64,000 bases of DNA from Terriglobia bacterium (GTDB taxonomy: Bacteria; Pseudomonadota; Alphaproteobacteria; Acetobacterales; Acetobacteraceae): the NCBI GenBank assembly GCA_023511585.1, contig JAIMBF010000005.1:1-64000 (forward strand). The letters are read 5' to 3'. This document shows positions 51,883 to 61,060 of the stretch, piece by piece. Below the pieces are notes generated by a model. The model did no database searches and had not been told where the DNA came from. It saw nothing but the letters and a program-made list of their open reading frames with translations. The first letter of the stretch is position 1. Every line of letters begins with the position of its first letter. A program made the translations under genes and the position numbers.

Positions 51883-52980
51883 ATGCATTTCCACTATCTT
51901 CCCCGCGCGGAAGGGCCGGTGCTCGGCATTGAAACCTCCTGCGATGAGACCGCTGCGGCAGTTCTGGACAGTGCAGGCAAGGTCCTTGCGGAAGCGGTGC
52001 TGAGCCAGCTTGCCGAGCACGCTCCGCATGGGGGCGTGGTGCCCGAGATTGCTGCACGCGCACATTTGCACCATCTGCCGGAATTGGTGAAACGGGTCAT
52101 GGGTGAAGCGGGGCTGCGCTTTGGGGATCTCGCCGGCGTTGCCGCGACCTCGGGCCCCGGCCTCATCGGCGGATTGATTGTAGGCTCGAGCTTTGCCAAG
52201 GGAATTGCGCTGGCGCAAAAAAAGCCCTTTGTGGCGATCAATCATCTGGAGGCGCACGCATTGAGCCCGCGCCTGCCGGGTTTGTTCCCCGAAGAAGTGC
52301 CGTTTCCCTACCTTCTGATGCTGCTTTCCGGAGGACACTGCCAATGCGTGGCCGTTTTGGGCGTTGGCAACTACCGAAGGCTTGGCGGCACGTTGGACGA
52401 TGCGGTAGGGGAGGCGTTTGACAAAGTCGCAAAGCTTCTCGGCCTGCCCTGGCCGGGGGGGCCTTACTTGGAACGCTTGGCTGCCTCGGGCGATCCTTTT
52501 GCGTTTCCCCTCCCTCGACCGCTTCTGGGCAGGCCGGGCTGCGATTTCAGCTTTTCCGGACTGAAGACCGCGGTGGCACAGCTTGTGGCAAGCAAGCCCC
52601 CGGGACCGCTTGCCCGATCGTTTGCGGCCGATGTCGCGGCTTCCTTTCAGCAGGCGGTGGCGGAGGTTTTGGCCGATCGCGCCGCCCATGCCATGGCGGC
52701 CTTTCGCGCCTATTCGCCGGGCGCTTGCAACTTGGTGATGGCCGGGGGCGTGGCTGCGAACCAGACGATTCGGGCTGCAGTGGCCGAACAGACCAAAGCG
52801 CTCGGGTTCGGTTTCTTCGTTCCGCCGCCTTCGCTATGCACCGACAATGCGGTGATGGTGGCGTGGGCGGGAGTCGAGCGGCTTCGGCTGGGGCTTAGCG
52901 ATGGGCTGGATTTTTCCCCGCGCCCGCGCTGGCCGCTTGAGGCATTGTCCACCAGCGCCGAATCCTTGCCGGCACCTTGA
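51883..52980 (+). CDS. tsaD: tRNA threonylcarbamoyladenosine (t6A) transferase subunit TsaD
   Basis: This protein has 365 residues from the ATG at 51883; the frame opens upstream at 51727, inside hemC. The ASKHA-type fold is marked by LGIETSCDETAAAVLD, TSGPGLIGGLIVGSSFAKGIAL, the metal-binding NHLEAHA motif (His121, His125), LLLSGGHCQ, DDAVGEAFDKVAKLLGLPWPGG and AGGVAANQTIR. It transfers threonylcarbamoyl to A37 of ANN-reading tRNAs with TsaB and TsaE. It is followed one base later by rlmJ. Confidence 0.97.
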   Translation: MHFHYLPRAEGPVLGIETSCDETAAAVLDSAGKVLAEAVLSQLAEHAPHGGVVPEIAARAHLHHLPELVKRVMGEAGLRFGDLAGVAATSGPGLIGGLIVGSSFAKGIALAQKKPFVAINHLEAHALSPRLPGLFPEEVPFPYLLMLLSGGHCQCVAVLGVGNYRRLGGTLDDAVGEAFDKVAKLLGLPWPGGPYLERLAASGDPFAFPLPRPLLGRPGCDFSFSGLKTAVAQLVASKPPGPLARSFAADVAASFQQAVAEVLADRAAHAMAAFRAYSPGACNLVMAGGVAANQTIRAAVAEQTKALGFGFFVPPPSLCTDNAVMVAWAGVERLRLGLSDGLDFSPRPRWPLEALSTSAESLPAP

Positions 52981-52981
52981 G

Positions 52982-53800
52982 ATGAATTATCGGCACGCTT
53001 TTCATGCCGGCAATTTTGCAGATTGCATGAAGCACGCGCTGCTCGTGTGGCTTTTGCGTGCTTTCGCTCGCAAGCAAAGCCCCTTCTTTGTCTTGGATAC
53101 GCATGCCGGCGCCGGTGCCTATGCGCTGGAGGAGGGTCCGGCGAAGCTGACGGGGGAGTGGCGGCGCGGCATTGGCTTGCTGCTTGCGAATCCTCCGCCG
53201 GCTTTGGCCGATTATCTCGGGCTCGTGCAGCGGCTGGGGCTCTATCCGGGTTCGCCGCTTTTAATTCGCGCCTGCCTACGGGAGGGGGATCGGCTGGCTT
53301 GTTGCGAACTCCATCCCGAAGATGTGGCTTTGCTGCGCGCGCGCTTTGTCCGTGATCGGCAGGTAGGCGTGCACGCTCGCGACGGCTATGAGGCTTTGCG
53401 CGCGCTGCTGCCGCCGCGCGAGGGGCGGGGGCTGGTGCTGATTGATCCGCCCTTCGAAGACCCCGAGGAGTATGACCATTTGTTGAAAGCCTTACGCGGC
53501 ACGTTCAAGCGCTTTCGCCACGGCGTGTATGCCGTATGGTACCCCATCAAGCATCGTGCCCCTGTGCGGGCGTTTCATACCATGTTGGCCGAAAGCGGGA
53601 TACGCGACATTCTGGCGGCGGAGCTCGTGCTGCGCGAACCTACCGACCCTACGCGCCTCAACGGCTCCGGCCTTGTGGTGATCAACCCGCCGTTCCGATT
53701 CGAAGAGGAGGTTCGGGCGATTCTCTCGGCGTTGTTGGAAAGGCTCGGGACGGGCCAAGCAGGTGCGGGGGTGCGGCTGGTGCGACTCGCCGATGAGTGA
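52982..53800 (+). CDS. rlmJ: 23S rRNA (adenine(2030)-N(6))-methyltransferase RlmJ
   Basis: This protein has 272 residues from the ATG one base after the tsaD stop. The start MNYRHAFHAGNFADCMKHA is the RlmJ signature. SAM-binding DTHAGAGAY and the catalytic DPPF in GLVLIDPPFEDPEEY support an N6-adenine methyltransferase. AVWYPIKHRAPVRAFH and SGLVVINPPF follow. It overlaps gpsA by eight bases, so tsaD-rlmJ-gpsA form one unit. Confidence 0.93.
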   Translation: MNYRHAFHAGNFADCMKHALLVWLLRAFARKQSPFFVLDTHAGAGAYALEEGPAKLTGEWRRGIGLLLANPPPALADYLGLVQRLGLYPGSPLLIRACLREGDRLACCELHPEDVALLRARFVRDRQVGVHARDGYEALRALLPPREGRGLVLIDPPFEDPEEYDHLLKALRGTFKRFRHGVYAVWYPIKHRAPVRAFHTMLAESGIRDILAAELVLREPTDPTRLNGSGLVVINPPFRFEEEVRAILSALLERLGTGQAGAGVRLVRLADE

Positions 53801-54755
53801 CATTGCCGTGATCGGCGCCGGCGCGTGGGGTAGCGCGCTGGCTTTGCAATGCGCCCGCGCCGGCAACCGCGTGCGCCTTTGGGTGCGCGACCCCGAGCGC
53901 GCTGCCGCCATCGCCCGCACACGGGAGAACCCGCGCCTTCCGGGTTTTCCATTGCCGGAGGAGATCGTCGTTACCGCGCGCATGCCCGCTCAGGCGGAGC
54001 TTTTTGTGCTGGCCGTGCCGATGCAATATTTGCGCGCCGTTGCGGCCATGGTGCCGCGGGGGCCGGCGCTCGTTTGTGCCAAAGGTCTGGAGGCCGAGAC
54101 GCTGGCTTTGCCGTTGGAAGTGATGGCCGCGCTGGATCCCCGGCGCCCCCTCGCGGTTCTCACCGGGCCGAACTTCGCGCACGAAATTGCCGCGGGTTTG
54201 CCGGCGGCCTCGGTGGTGGCGGGGTATGATCGGGCTTTGCGCACCGAGATTGCCGCGCGCCTCGGCACGGCCCGATTTCGCCTCTACGGCAATGATGACC
54301 CCGTGGGCGCCCAGCTGGGCGGTGCGGCCAAAAACGTCATTGCCATTGCGGCGGGAGCGGTGATCGGGGCCGGGCTTGGGGAAAACGCCCGCGCGGCGCT
54401 GATGACCAGAGGCCTTGCCGAAATTGCACGACTGACCGTTGCCCTGGGCGGGCGGGCAGAGACGGTGGCCGGGCTTTCGGGCTTGGGGGATTTGCTGTTG
54501 ACCTCTACAGGACTTGCCAGCCGCAATTACAGCCTGGGCTATGCCCTAGGCCGGGGCGAGCGGCTGGAAGAGATTCTTGCCGCCCGCACCACCGTTACGG
54601 AGGGGGTGACCACTGCCCCGGCTTTGGTGGCGCGCGCGGCAAAGGCGGGGTTGGAACTGCCTATTGCCGCTGCCGTTGCCGATCTTCTCGCCGGGCGGAT
54701 TTCTCTGCAGCAAGCCATGACCTCCCTACTTTCTCGCCCGCTGCGCGAAGAATAG
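53793..54755 (+). CDS. gpsA: Glycerol-3-phosphate dehydrogenase (NAD(P)+)
   Basis: This protein has 320 residues from the ATG at 53793. GAGAWGSALA (8-17) is the nucleotide-binding loop. VLTGPNFAHEIAAGLPAASVVA, the catalytic-Lys region GGAAKNVIAIAAGAVIGAGLGENARAALMTRGLAEI and GLSGLGDLLLTSTGLASRNYSLGYALGRG are all GpsA-typical. It makes sn-glycerol-3-phosphate for phospholipids. It is the last gene of the tsaD unit. Confidence 0.96.
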   Translation: MSDIAVIGAGAWGSALALQCARAGNRVRLWVRDPERAAAIARTRENPRLPGFPLPEEIVVTARMPAQAELFVLAVPMQYLRAVAAMVPRGPALVCAKGLEAETLALPLEVMAALDPRRPLAVLTGPNFAHEIAAGLPAASVVAGYDRALRTEIAARLGTARFRLYGNDDPVGAQLGGAAKNVIAIAAGAVIGAGLGENARAALMTRGLAEIARLTVALGGRAETVAGLSGLGDLLLTSTGLASRNYSLGYALGRGERLEEILAARTTVTEGVTTAPALVARAAKAGLELPIAAAVADLLAGRISLQQAMTSLLSRPLREE

Positions 54756-54780
54756 GCCAGCCGTTTTGCTTTTCTCGGCC

Positions 54781-55239
54781 TTAGCGGAGGGCGAAGACAC
54801 GATAGATCGGCCCGTTCGGCTCTCGCCGGCCGAGACCCACCCCGACCAGATCATTGAGCCAAGCGTAGCGCGCATCGCCGGTTTCGAAGAGGAGTATGGT
54901 GCGAAAGTAGTAGTCCGACGGGTCAACGGTTTCCCCCCGCGCCAGCCGTTGGAGCACTGCTTCCGGGCCGCTGCGCACCCCTCGGTATTGCAGGAAAATC
55001 GCCGCGCCGTCGTGCGTTTGCAAAGCTAGCCGAACATCCAACAAGGTGCGTCCGTTGGGATGGATGACCAGCGCATCGCTGCCGCCCGGCAAAACTACCC
55101 CGCGCAGCTTCGGGCCTTCAAAACTGCCGTCGGTGACGGCCGCGAAACGGCGGACATTGCCGCCCACTGTCCCTACATCCACGGGCGCGATTACGTTCAG
55201 GCGCATTTCAAACAGAAACTCGGTGGCAACTTCGCTCAT
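54781..55239 (-). CDS. DUF3237 family protein
   Basis: This protein has 152 residues from the ATG at 55239, which has GGGAGGACG upstream; a longer frame (55644) would run through the neighbouring gene and is rejected. The family pattern is visible: GGNVRRFAAVTDGSFEGPKLRGVVLPGGSDALVIHPNGRTLLDVRLALQTHDGAAIFLQYRGV and SDYYFRTILLFETGDARYAWLNDLVGVGLGRR. DUF3237 proteins are lipocalin-like beta-barrels of unknown function. It is divergent from the isobutyryl-CoA dehydrogenase gene. Confidence 0.88.
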   Translation of the reverse strand: MSEVATEFLFEMRLNVIAPVDVGTVGGNVRRFAAVTDGSFEGPKLRGVVLPGGSDALVIHPNGRTLLDVRLALQTHDGAAIFLQYRGVRSGPEAVLQRLARGETVDPSDYYFRTILLFETGDARYAWLNDLVGVGLGRREPNGPIYRVFALR

Positions 55240-55374
55240 TTCCGTCCTCCCTCTATGCCGGAAAGCCAAGTCTTGCCGGAGCGTGGGTAGCTCGGCAAGT
55301 TCCGCCCGAGGGGGGCCTACGCAGCGGGCCCGAGCTGGGCTAGAAAGCTTGGCACAAGGACAAGGAAACGCGTG

Positions 55375-56517
55375 ATGGATTTTCAACTTTCCGAAGAGCA
55401 ACGGGCCATCCAGGAAGTGGCCCGAAAATTTGCCGGAGAAGAGTTGCTGCCGCATGCGGCGCGCTGGGATGAAGAGAAAATTTTTCCCGTGGAGACGCTG
55501 CGCGCGGCCGCAGATCTTGGTTTTGCCGGTATTTATGTCAGCGAAGAGCATGGCGGCTCGGGGCTCGGCCGTCTGGAGGCGGCGCTGATCTTTGAGGAAT
55601 TGGCGGCAGCAGATCCCTCGACCGCGGCATACCTTTCCATCCACAATATGGTGGCGTGGATGATTGCGCGTTTCGGCACCGAAGCGCAGCGAGAGCGCTA
55701 TCTTCCTTCGCTTTTGCGGGGGGAAAAGCTTGCGAGTTATTGCCTCACGGAGCCCAATTCGGGTTCCGATGCCGCAAGCCTTCGCACGCGCGCCGTCCGC
55801 ACCGGCGAGACTTATGTGCTCTCAGGTACCAAAGCATTTATTTCCGGTGCGGGGGCAACGGATCTTTATGCCGTGATGGTGCGCACCGGGGCGGAAGGCC
55901 CGCACGGCATTTCCTGCTTACTCGTGGAAAAGGGCTCGCCCGGCCTTTCCTTCGGCAAGCCCGAACGCAAGATGGGATGGAATTCGCAGCCGACCGCGCA
56001 AGTGGAGTTTGCAGACTGCAGGGTACCGGTGACGAACCGATTGGGCGCGGAAGGCGAAGGTTTCCGTATCGCAATGATGGGGCTTGATGGCGGGCGGGTG
56101 AACATCGCGGCCTGCTCGCTCGGCGGGGCACGGGCGGCCTTGGAAGCGGCGCGGAATTACATGCGCGAGCGGCGGCAATTCGGCCGGCCTTTGGCGGATT
56201 TTCAAGCGCTGCAGTTTATGCTTGCCGATATGGCAACGGAATTGGAGGCGGCGCGGTTGATGGTGCATCGCGCCGCTGCGGCGCTGGATGCGGGGGAAGC
56301 CGATGCGACCATGCGCTGCGCCATGGCAAAGCGTTTCGCTACGGATCTTTGCTTTCGCATCTGCGACCAGGCGCTGCAGCTTCACGGCGGATACGGATAT
56401 ATCAAGGAATTCCAGATCGAGCGGTATTTGCGCGACCTTCGGGTGCACCGCATCCTTGAAGGAACGAATGAAATTATGCGCGTCATTATTGCCAGACGCC
56501 TGCTGCAAGAAAACTAA
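55375..56517 (+). CDS. Acyl-CoA dehydrogenase, isobutyryl-CoA dehydrogenase-like
   Basis: This protein has 380 residues from the ATG at 55375 (AAGGA upstream); a GTG three bases earlier is possible. FAD/acyl-CoA dehydrogenase blocks are [63 protein letters not shown] and [40 protein letters not shown] with the catalytic Glu region. The next gene is 3-hydroxyisobutyrate dehydrogenase, so valine degradation (isobutyryl-CoA to methacrylyl-CoA) is the likely role; sequence alone would also allow a short-branched-chain enzyme. Confidence 0.88.
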   Translation: MDFQLSEEQRAIQEVARKFAGEELLPHAARWDEEKIFPVETLRAAADLGFAGIYVSEEHGGSGLGRLEAALIFEELAAADPSTAAYLSIHNMVAWMIARFGTEAQRERYLPSLLRGEKLASYCLTEPNSGSDAASLRTRAVRTGETYVLSGTKAFISGAGATDLYAVMVRTGAEGPHGISCLLVEKGSPGLSFGKPERKMGWNSQPTAQVEFADCRVPVTNRLGAEGEGFRIAMMGLDGGRVNIAACSLGGARAALEAARNYMRERRQFGRPLADFQALQFMLADMATELEAARLMVHRAAAALDAGEADATMRCAMAKRFATDLCFRICDQALQLHGGYGYIKEFQIERYLRDLRVHRILEGTNEIMRVIIARRLLQEN

Positions 56518-56536
56518 CGTAGCCGGAGACTTAACA

Positions 56537-57457
56537 ATGACGAAAATCGCTTTTATCGGCCTTGGCAAAATGGGCCAGCCAATGGCGGCGAATCTGCTGA
56601 AGGCCGGGCATGACGTGATCGGTTATGATATCATTTCGGAAGCGATGGCAAAACACCGCGCGGCCGGCGGACGCACGGCGGAGACGGCCGCAACGGCCGC
56701 GAAAGAGGCCGAGGTGATTATCTCCATGTTGCCGGCCGGGGATGACGTTCGCGCGTTGTATTTGGGCCCGCAAGGTTTGATTGCCGCTCTTGGCGAACAC
56801 CGCGCTTTGTTCATCGACTCTTCCACCATTGACGTGGAGACGGCGCGGACGGTCGCCGCCGCGGCGGAAAAAGCCGGGCATGAGATGCTGGATGCACCGG
56901 TTTCCGGCGGGGTGGGCGGGGCGACGGCCGGCACGCTCACCTTCATGGTCGGCGGCAGCGAAGCGGCATTCGAACGGGCCAAACCTGTGCTTGCCGCAAT
57001 GGGCAGCACCATCGTCCATACGGGCGGAGCCGGCACAGGCCAGGCGGCAAAAATCTGTAACAACATGATTCTCGGAGTCAGTATGCTGGCCGTGTGCGAA
57101 GCCTTCGTATTGGCCGACAAGTTGGGGCTGGCGCGAGAGAAGCTCTTTGCGGTTGCTTCAAAGTCTTCCGGCCAATGCTGGTCGCTCACAAGCTATTGCC
57201 CCGTGCCGGGCCCTGTTCCTTCCGCACCTTCGAACCGCGACTACGAGGCCGGTTTCACGGCGGCATTGATGTTGAAGGATTTGCGGCTTTCGCAGCTTGC
57301 TGCCGCACAGAGCGATGCGCCGACCCCGCTTGGCGCACATGCCGCCATGCTTTATCAGCGCCTGGCCGAAAGCGGCCTTGCGGAGAAGGATTTTTCGGTT
57401 GCTTTCCGTTGGCTTTCCGGGCAAAGCCGCAGCGGCTTGGTTCCCGAGCAAGCCTGA
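56537..57457 (+). CDS. mmsB: 3-hydroxyisobutyrate dehydrogenase
   Basis: This protein has 306 residues from the ATG at 56537. The N-terminal NAD motif is FIGLGKMGQPMAANLLKAGHDVIGYD. DAPVSGGVGGATAGTLTFMVGG carries the substrate-binding signature, and GTGQAAKICNNMILG contains the catalytic Lys. SSGQCWSLTSYCPVPGPVPSAPSNRDYEAGFTAALMLKDLRLS is specific to the MmsB branch. It oxidises 3-hydroxyisobutyrate to methylmalonate semialdehyde in valine catabolism. It lies 19 bases after the acyl-CoA dehydrogenase stop. Confidence 0.95.
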   Translation: MTKIAFIGLGKMGQPMAANLLKAGHDVIGYDIISEAMAKHRAAGGRTAETAATAAKEAEVIISMLPAGDDVRALYLGPQGLIAALGEHRALFIDSSTIDVETARTVAAAAEKAGHEMLDAPVSGGVGGATAGTLTFMVGGSEAAFERAKPVLAAMGSTIVHTGGAGTGQAAKICNNMILGVSMLAVCEAFVLADKLGLAREKLFAVASKSSGQCWSLTSYCPVPGPVPSAPSNRDYEAGFTAALMLKDLRLSQLAAAQSDAPTPLGAHAAMLYQRLAESGLAEKDFSVAFRWLSGQSRSGLVPEQA

Positions 57458-57601
57458 TGCCGGCGGGCGTATTCCGGCAGGACCGCGATCATTGGCGCGC
57501 CCGTTACCAAAACAAAGCCGCGCCGAGGGTGTTAGGAAAATGAAAATTGGCGGGGGAAATTCCAAGAACTCGGCGAAACCCTATGAATGAAAGGCCGCTT
57601 T

Positions 57602-58225
57602 ATGGAGCCCTTTTATCGCCGCCGGCTGATCCGGTATGTTTGTGGCGGGACGCTGCTTGCAATAGCGCCGCTGCGCCGCGGGCTGCAGGCAGCCGGCCCG
57701 AGCGAGACAAAAGGAAAAGCGAAAGCGGGAACGTCTGCGGAGGTGTTGGCGCGAAGTCGCGCGCTTTTCGAAGAGCTCTCGCATTACGGTTTTTCCACCT
57801 CGCAAGATCGAAAAGCCAACCCGCCGCGTTGCGATGTGCGATTGACGCAAGAAGTTTATCTTGGCCATTTGAGCGAGTTACGCGAACTTGGCATGATCAA
57901 CGCGCGGATCTCGCCGATGTATATATTGCTGCATCTCTATTCCGTCGGCTTTTCACTGTTGATCGACTACATGCCGATTGTCATCAATGTTATTTTCGGT
58001 AGCCAGGATGCACCCGAAAAGATGCACTTTTCCGGCTATCTGCGGTATCCGAGCGGAAATGGAACGGAGAAGGAGCAAATTGCCGTTTCTTTCGATTTTA
58101 GCAAGGCATTGGCACGAAAGATCAACTGGGCAAACTTTCCTCCTTATCAACTTATTCATACGGCTCCGAACTTCGTCATCGAGCCTTGGCTGAAAGAGAA
58201 AATGGCGGAAGAAGGAAAGACGTGA
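57602..58225 (+). CDS. Conserved-looking protein of unknown function with possible Tat/Sec leader
   Basis: This protein has 207 residues from the ATG at 57602, chosen because AAAGG lies seven bases upstream; the frame opens at 57587. The N-terminus YRRRLIRYVCGGTLLAIAPL is a twin-arginine-like or Sec leader. The rest is soluble and mixed, with a hydrophobic central stretch MYILLHLYSVGFSLLIDYMPIVINVIFG and a strand-rich C-terminal half. I do not recognise a family. It sits between a valine module and a leucine module, with gaps of 144 and 45 bases, so any role in amino-acid catabolism is unproven. Confidence 0.65.
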   Translation: MEPFYRRRLIRYVCGGTLLAIAPLRRGLQAAGPSETKGKAKAGTSAEVLARSRALFEELSHYGFSTSQDRKANPPRCDVRLTQEVYLGHLSELRELGMINARISPMYILLHLYSVGFSLLIDYMPIVINVIFGSQDAPEKMHFSGYLRYPSGNGTEKEQIAVSFDFSKALARKINWANFPPYQLIHTAPNFVIEPWLKEKMAEEGKT

Positions 58226-58270
58226 TTGGGAGCGCTGATCGGCAAAGCCTTCAAAACGGAGAGATGACCC

Positions 58271-59446
58271 ATGGGGTTGAATAATCGTTTCCCGGGACTT
58301 GATTTTCAATTGGGCGAAGCCGTCGATGCCTTACGCGAAACGGTGGCGCGGTTTGCTTCTGCCGAGATTGCGCCGCGTGCTGCGGAAATCGACCGGAGCA
58401 ATAATTTTCCCCCCGATCTCTGGCGCAAACTCGGGGCGCTGGGCGTGCTGGGCATTACCGTGGAAGAGGAATACGGCGGAGCAGGGCTTGGTTATCTTGA
58501 ACATTGCGTGGTGATGGAAGAGATCAGCCGCGCTTCGGCTTCTGTCGGGCTTTCTTACGGGGCGCATTCCAATCTTTGTGTGAATCAGATCCGCCGCAAC
58601 GGCACCGAGCAACAAAAGCGCCGCTATTTGCCCAAACTCATCAGCGGTGAGCACGTAGGCGCGCTGGCGATGAGTGAGGCGAATGCCGGCTCCGATGTCG
58701 TATCAATGCAATTGCGTGCCGAACGGCGTGGTGATCGTTACATTCTGAACGGCACCAAGATGTGGATTACAAACGGTCCGGACGCCGACGTCTTGGTGGT
58801 TTATGCCAAGACCGACATCAAAGCCGGGCCGCGCGGTATCACGGCTTTTATTGTCGAACGGGGGTTTCCCGGTTTTTCCTCTTCGCCGAAGCTTGATAAG
58901 CTCGGCATGCGCGGGTCCAACACCTGTGAGCTTGTGTTCGAGAATTGTGAGGTGCCGGCGGAGAATGTTTTGGGCCTTGAAGGGGAAGGCGTGCGCGTGC
59001 TCATGAGCGGTCTGGATTACGAGCGGGTTGTGTTGTCCGCCGGCCCGCTCGGCATCATGCAAGCCTGCCTTGATGTTGTGATCCCTTACATTCACGAACG
59101 CCGGCAATTTGGCCAACCCATCGGCGAGTTTCAGCTCATACAGGCGAAACTTGCCGATATGTACACAACATTGAACGCTGCTCGCGCGTATGTTTACGCC
59201 GTTGCGCGCGCATGCGATGCCGGAGGTGCAACCCGCAAGGACGCAGCGGGTGTTATTCTCTTCGCTGCCGAGCGGGCGACATGGATGGCGCTGGAAGCCA
59301 TCCAGTGTCTCGGCGGCAACGGCTATATCAACGACTACCCGGCCGGGCGGCTTTTACGCGATGCCAAATTATACGAGATCGGCGCGGGGACTTCGGAAAT
59401 CCGGCGTATGCTGATCGGTCGTGAATTATTTAAAGAGACGGCCTAG
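58271..59446 (+). CDS. ivd: Isovaleryl-CoA dehydrogenase
   Basis: This 391-residue acyl-CoA dehydrogenase has [41 protein letters not shown], an Ivd-typical block, [39 protein letters not shown] and [24 protein letters not shown]. The Glu in the last segment ([14 protein letters not shown]) is the position of the isovaleryl-CoA dehydrogenase catalytic base. It converts isovaleryl-CoA to 3-methylcrotonyl-CoA in leucine degradation. The two carboxylase subunits follow after 3 and 6 bases. Confidence 0.96.
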   Translation: MGLNNRFPGLDFQLGEAVDALRETVARFASAEIAPRAAEIDRSNNFPPDLWRKLGALGVLGITVEEEYGGAGLGYLEHCVVMEEISRASASVGLSYGAHSNLCVNQIRRNGTEQQKRRYLPKLISGEHVGALAMSEANAGSDVVSMQLRAERRGDRYILNGTKMWITNGPDADVLVVYAKTDIKAGPRGITAFIVERGFPGFSSSPKLDKLGMRGSNTCELVFENCEVPAENVLGLEGEGVRVLMSGLDYERVVLSAGPLGIMQACLDVVIPYIHERRQFGQPIGEFQLIQAKLADMYTTLNAARAYVYAVARACDAGGATRKDAAGVILFAAERATWMALEAIQCLGGNGYINDYPAGRLLRDAKLYEIGAGTSEIRRMLIGRELFKETA

Positions 59447-59449
59447 CGC

Positions 59450-61054
59450 ATGCAATTGCTTTCCGGAATTGATACACGGTCGGAGACATTCCGCCGCAAC
59501 AGAGAAACCATGCAGACGCTGGTTGCGGATTTGCGCGCTTTGGTTGCGCGGATCAGCGAAGGGGGCGGCGCGCAGGCGCGGGAGCGGCATCTTTCACGCG
59601 GCAAGATGTTACCGCGCGAGCGAGTGCGCCGATTGCTGGATCCGGGCACGCCCTTTCTGGAGCTTTCGCAGCTTGCGGCCTACGGCGTTTATGATGAAGA
59701 AGTGCCCGCGGCCGGCATTATTACCGGTATCGGCTCGGTTTCCGGGCGGGAGTGCGTCATCGTTGCGAACGATGCAACGGTGAAGGGGGGAACATATTAT
59801 CCTCTGACCGTCAAGAAACATCTCCGCGCGCAGGAAATTGCTTGGCAAAATCGGTTACCCTGCATTTATCTTGTCGATTCGGGCGGGGCGAATTTGCCGA
59901 ATCAGGATGAAGTCTTTCCGGATCGGGATCATTTCGGCCGAATTTTTTACAATCAGGCACGTCTTTCTGCCGAGGGAATCCCGCAAATCGCCGTTGTTAT
60001 GGGTTCTTGCACAGCCGGAGGGGCGTATGTACCGGCTATGTCGGACGAGACGATCATCGTTCGTAATCAAGGAACGATTTTTCTTGGCGGCCCGCCTTTA
60101 GTGAAGGCGGCAACCGGAGAAGTGGTCTCGGCGGAAGAGCTCGGCGGCGCCGACGTACACGCGCGCATTTCCGGCGTTGCCGATCATTACGCAGAAAACG
60201 ATGCGCATGCCTTAAGCCTTGCGCGGCGCATTGTGGCGACACTGAACCCCGGCAAAAAGACGCAACTGGATTTGCTGCCGCCACGCCCGCCGCGTTATGA
60301 TCCGGAAGAAATATACGGCGTTGTGCCGGAAAATCTCCGTCAGCCCTTCGAAGTGCGAGAAATTATAGCGCGGATTGTCGACGATAGCTGGCTTGACGAG
60401 TTCAAACGCCTTTACGGCACCACCTTGGTGACGGGGTTTGCCCGTATATGGGGTTATCCTGTAGGGATTGTTGCCAATAACGGCATTCTGTTTTCGGAGA
60501 GCGCGCAAAAAGGCGCGCATTTTATTGAACTCTGTGCGCAGCGGGGTATTCCGCTTGTGTTTTTGCAAAACATCACCGGTTTTATGGTGGGGCGGAAATA
60601 TGAAGCGGGCGGGATTGCCAAAGACGGAGCAAAAATGGTCACCGCGGTTGCGACCGCGGAAGTGCCGAAATTCACCGTAATTATCGGCGGGAGTTTCGGG
60701 GCGGGCAATTACGCCATGTGCGGGCGCGCCTATAGTCCGCGCTTTCTTTGGATGTGGCCGAATGCGCGCATCAGTGTGATGGGCGGCGAGCAGGCAGCTT
60801 CGGTTTTGGCGCAAGTGCGACGCGACAACATCGAAGCGCGGGGAGAGACTTGGCCGGCGGAGCAAGAGGAGGCATTTAAGGCACCGATCCGCGCGCAATA
60901 CGAGCGGCAGGGACATCCGTATTATGCTTCGGCCCGGCTTTGGGATGACGGCGTCATCGATCCGAAAGAGACGCGGCGCGTGCTTGGGCTTGCCATCTCG
61001 GCGGCGTTGAACGCGCCGATCGGGGCAACGCGTTTCGGCGTCTTCCGAATGTGA
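59450..61054 (+). CDS. mccB: Methylcrotonyl-CoA carboxylase carboxyltransferase (beta) subunit
   Basis: This 534-residue biotin-dependent carboxyltransferase has the pattern [84 protein letters not shown] and [37 protein letters not shown]. It carboxylates 3-methylcrotonyl-CoA to 3-methylglutaconyl-CoA with MccA. It starts three bases after ivd and ends six before mccA. Confidence 0.96.
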   Translation: MQLLSGIDTRSETFRRNRETMQTLVADLRALVARISEGGGAQARERHLSRGKMLPRERVRRLLDPGTPFLELSQLAAYGVYDEEVPAAGIITGIGSVSGRECVIVANDATVKGGTYYPLTVKKHLRAQEIAWQNRLPCIYLVDSGGANLPNQDEVFPDRDHFGRIFYNQARLSAEGIPQIAVVMGSCTAGGAYVPAMSDETIIVRNQGTIFLGGPPLVKAATGEVVSAEELGGADVHARISGVADHYAENDAHALSLARRIVATLNPGKKTQLDLLPPRPPRYDPEEIYGVVPENLRQPFEVREIIARIVDDSWLDEFKRLYGTTLVTGFARIWGYPVGIVANNGILFSESAQKGAHFIELCAQRGIPLVFLQNITGFMVGRKYEAGGIAKDGAKMVTAVATAEVPKFTVIIGGSFGAGNYAMCGRAYSPRFLWMWPNARISVMGGEQAASVLAQVRRDNIEARGETWPAEQEEAFKAPIRAQYERQGHPYYASARLWDDGVIDPKETRRVLGLAISAALNAPIGATRFGVFRM

Positions 61055-61060
61055 GAGGAC

